A stretch of 64,000 bases of DNA from Glossina fuscipes (taxonomy: Eukaryota > Arthropoda > Insecta > Diptera > Glossinidae): the NCBI RefSeq assembly GCF_014805625.2, contig NW_023998498.1, positions 1,270,868 through 1,334,867 of the forward strand. Direction: 5' to 3'. The notes beneath the pieces are model-generated. The model worked only from the letters and a program-made list of their open reading frames with translations, was not told the origin of the DNA and did no database searches. The position numbers and the translations under genes were made by a program. How positions within the stretch are numbered: the stretch's first letter is position 1; every line of letters begins with the position of its first letter. This document shows positions 62,304-64,000 of the stretch, piece after piece.

Positions 62304-62936
62304 TCATATACCATACAATTTAATTGTCGAAGCGATAAAAAACGTGGGTTTTGTAGTCTTTAGTGCTTTGTACGAAAAAAAAAAACTATCATCCCGAAGT
62401 TTTAGCTTCCGCAATAGGGAGTAAGCTTTTCCGTTGGTAACCATGTGTTGACCAAATACAACATAATACGGTTCTTTACCGGTTGCAGAATGAATGTTCG
62501 ATCTCAAAGCACAAGCTATTCCACTCAGTCCTTCATCCCAATTCTTCTGATCTGCATTCACATAAGACCTTATAGCTGTTATTATAGTTTTGTTGACTCG
62601 TTCTGATGCACTTGCTTGAGGTGAATAGACTGCAGTGAAAATTTGTTTCACATTATAACGTAAAAGCAGAGATTTGAATTTTTTTGCAACGAATTGAGCT
62701 CCGTTATCCGTTACAACAGTCTCCGGTACTCTAAAGGTATGGAATACCTCTTCTTCTATGAACTTACATGCCACATCAGTGTTGAGTCGCTTGACAGGTT
62801 TGATAAAGGGAAATTTAGAAAAGTGATCCAGTACTACCAGTATTCCGATATTTCCATTACGAGAGCGGGGATAAGGACCAACAAAATCGACGTAAAGTCT
62901 TTGGGGAAACCGGTCTGTGTCGACAATTTTACCCAT
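62304..62936 (-). pseudogene. Integrase core of the second gypsy element
   Basis: A 210-codon uninterrupted stretch with all three DDE residues: D in LYVDFVGPY, D in VTDNGAQF and E in SASERVNKT. After KEPYYVVFGQHMVTNG the reading deteriorates into FFFSYKALKTTKP and ends. It is separated from the upstream zinc-binding part by a frameshift near 62990. Confidence 0.9.
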
Positions 62937-63302
62937 TGGTGGCCGGAGAATTTGGTTAGGATGCTTGTTAACTTTGCAGGCTTCACAAGAATTTTCTTAA
63001 ATTTTCCAAGGTTTTATTCATCCCAGCGTGCACAGCTGAACAATCTGCATGAGCACGCCATAATGCTTCATTCGTCATTTCGCTTGGTAACCAGAGCTTC
63101 CAGGAAAATTCGTCATGCAAGGAGTCGTTGTGATTTCTGTTGTTACGTCTATAAATACGGCCTTCCATTATTTAGATATCTGGAAAACTTGTGAGGTTTC
63201 CTTGGAAATTCTTGATCAAATTTATGTATTCGTTTGATTCAAAATACGGAGATTCCAAGTCAACAAATATTCCATGATCTATTTCCGCAATGTAACAATT
63301 GT

Positions 63303-64000
63303 TTATTCTCGATAATGTATCAGGACAACGTTAAGCTTACCTTTGCGATGTATAATTTTGAAATTAAAGGCTTGTAATTTAAGTGACCATCTGGCTAAGC
63401 GTGAAGAAAGTTCAGTTTGAGACATCAACCATTTCAAGGAAGCATTGTCCGTAATTATTGTAAATTCATATCCTTCAATGTATGGCCTAAATTTTTTTAC
63501 CCTTAGTACCGCAGCTAAGCATTCCTGCTCAGTGACTGTGTAATTTCGTTGAGCCTTATTTAATTTTCTTGACATAAAGGCTATGGGTAATTCATCACCT
63601 TCCTCATTCATTTGTATCAACACTCCACCAACCCCAGTATTACTCGCGTCACAATGAATTGCGAACGGTTTAGAAAAATGAGGACTGTGAAGAACAGGAG
63701 CAGTACTTAATTTAGTTTTCAACACATCGAATGCTTTCTGCGCTTCTGGTGTCCAAAGGAACTTTCGTTTATTTCCTGTAAGATCAGACAACGGTGTCGA
63801 TATAGTAGCATAAACTCCAATGAACTTCCGATACCAGCCAGTCATTCCCAAAAATCGTCTTACCTCTTTTATGGATTTCGGAATTGGAAAGTCACGTATT
63901 GAAGAAATTTTTCTGGGTCGGTTCTTATTACTCCTTTTCCAATTATGTGGCCTAGATATTTGATTTCTTCCATACAAAACTTGCTTTTTTCTACATTTGT
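63303..64000 (-). pseudogene. RT connection and RNase H of the second gypsy element
   Basis: One long frame, 63977-63303, covers the end of RT and the whole RNase H domain (CDAS, TEQE and TDNAS acidic motifs present). It ends in IIHRKGKLNVVLIHYRE where the family has NVVPDTLSR, so the end is frameshifted. Bases 63906-64000 read in another frame as FCMEEIKYLGHIIGKGVI, the usual RT segment before it. Confidence 0.9.

Larger units (their letters stand above)
62304..64000 (-). mobile_element. Second Ty3/gypsy element, pol 3' part, runs off window
   Basis: Minus strand, read from 64000. The RT connection appears as RDFPIPKSIKEVRRFLGMTG (frameshift near 63906). RNase H follows with FAIHCDASNTGVGGVLIQ, YTVTEQECLAAVL and TIITDNASLKWLM, carrying its acidic residues. 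The integrase zinc finger gives LWRAHADCSAVHAG and then CEACKVNKHPNQ in another frame. The DDE core has RLYVDFVGPYPRSRNGN, VVTDNGAQFVAKKF and SPQASASERVNKT. The protein is then cut at 62304 without the usual C-terminal domain or LTR. Sequence style is closest to mdg3/blastopia-type gypsies and different from the element at 50-54 kb. Frameshifts at about 63340 and 62990 show decay. The 5' portion lies beyond the window. Confidence 0.92.

Noticed and set aside
62694..63194. 166-codon plus-strand frame
   Set aside because: Antisense to the integrase zinc finger and core of the gypsy element.

Overview
The window is AT-rich eukaryotic DNA, almost certainly from a brachyceran fly. The gene remnants have short GT-AG introns (78 and 85 bp) and resemble insect or metazoan genes (schnurri, dgt3/HAUS3, SAMTOR, ZCCHC4, Gapdh). 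The mobile elements (mariner, Ty3/gypsy, I-like and Jockey/CR1-like LINEs) also fit a fly. A tephritid is plausible but nothing here proves it. I found no intact, confidently functional protein-coding gene. The window reads as repeat-rich, decaying DNA such as heterochromatin, a Y or B chromosome, or a degenerate segment.

Layout. 1-5286: AT-rich noncoding sequence with microsatellites and old dispersed repeats. 5287-6460: a complete mariner with identical 32-bp inverted repeats and TA target duplications; its transposase has one in-frame stop and a deleted DNA-binding segment. 8445-8618: a tRNA-derived SINE with pol III A and B boxes, a simple-repeat tail and a perfect 14-bp target duplication. 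8633-24790: noncoding, with simple repeats and copies of one dispersed family. 24797-26580: minus-strand I-like LINE remnant (RT plus RNase H). 29774-29970 and 31787-31983: two exon-like relics, a ZCCHC4-type GRF zinc finger and a small secreted-type protein.

33590-36545: minus-strand LINE remnant with ORF1, endonuclease and RT pieces. 37372-37806: HAUS3/dgt3-like relic. 37886-38481: schnurri-like relic on the opposite strand. 38887-39234: tandem duplication. 39400-40299: intronless Gapdh pseudogene whose catalytic Cys is replaced by Arg. 40963-41043: second fragment of the LINE. 44866-45070: LTR fragment. 45940-46215: fragment of a second mariner type.

50362-54134: a Ty3/gypsy element on the minus strand with two LTRs, a tRNA-Leu-type primer site, SAP-like Gag, zinc knuckle, protease, and integrase. 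Its reverse transcriptase is deleted, so protease is fused to the tail of RNase H. 54351-54721 (minus) and 54738-55306 (plus): an unidentified spliced coding relic facing a SAMTOR-like pseudogene. 59130-59812: broken C2H2 zinc-finger gene. 61503-61796: an open frame built of six 42-bp repeats. 62304-64000: the 3' part of a second gypsy-type pol gene, running off the window.

The genes do not form a pathway. The coherent signal is accumulation: unrelated host-gene pieces, some with splice sites and one apparently processed, lie among retroelements that are nearly all on the minus strand.
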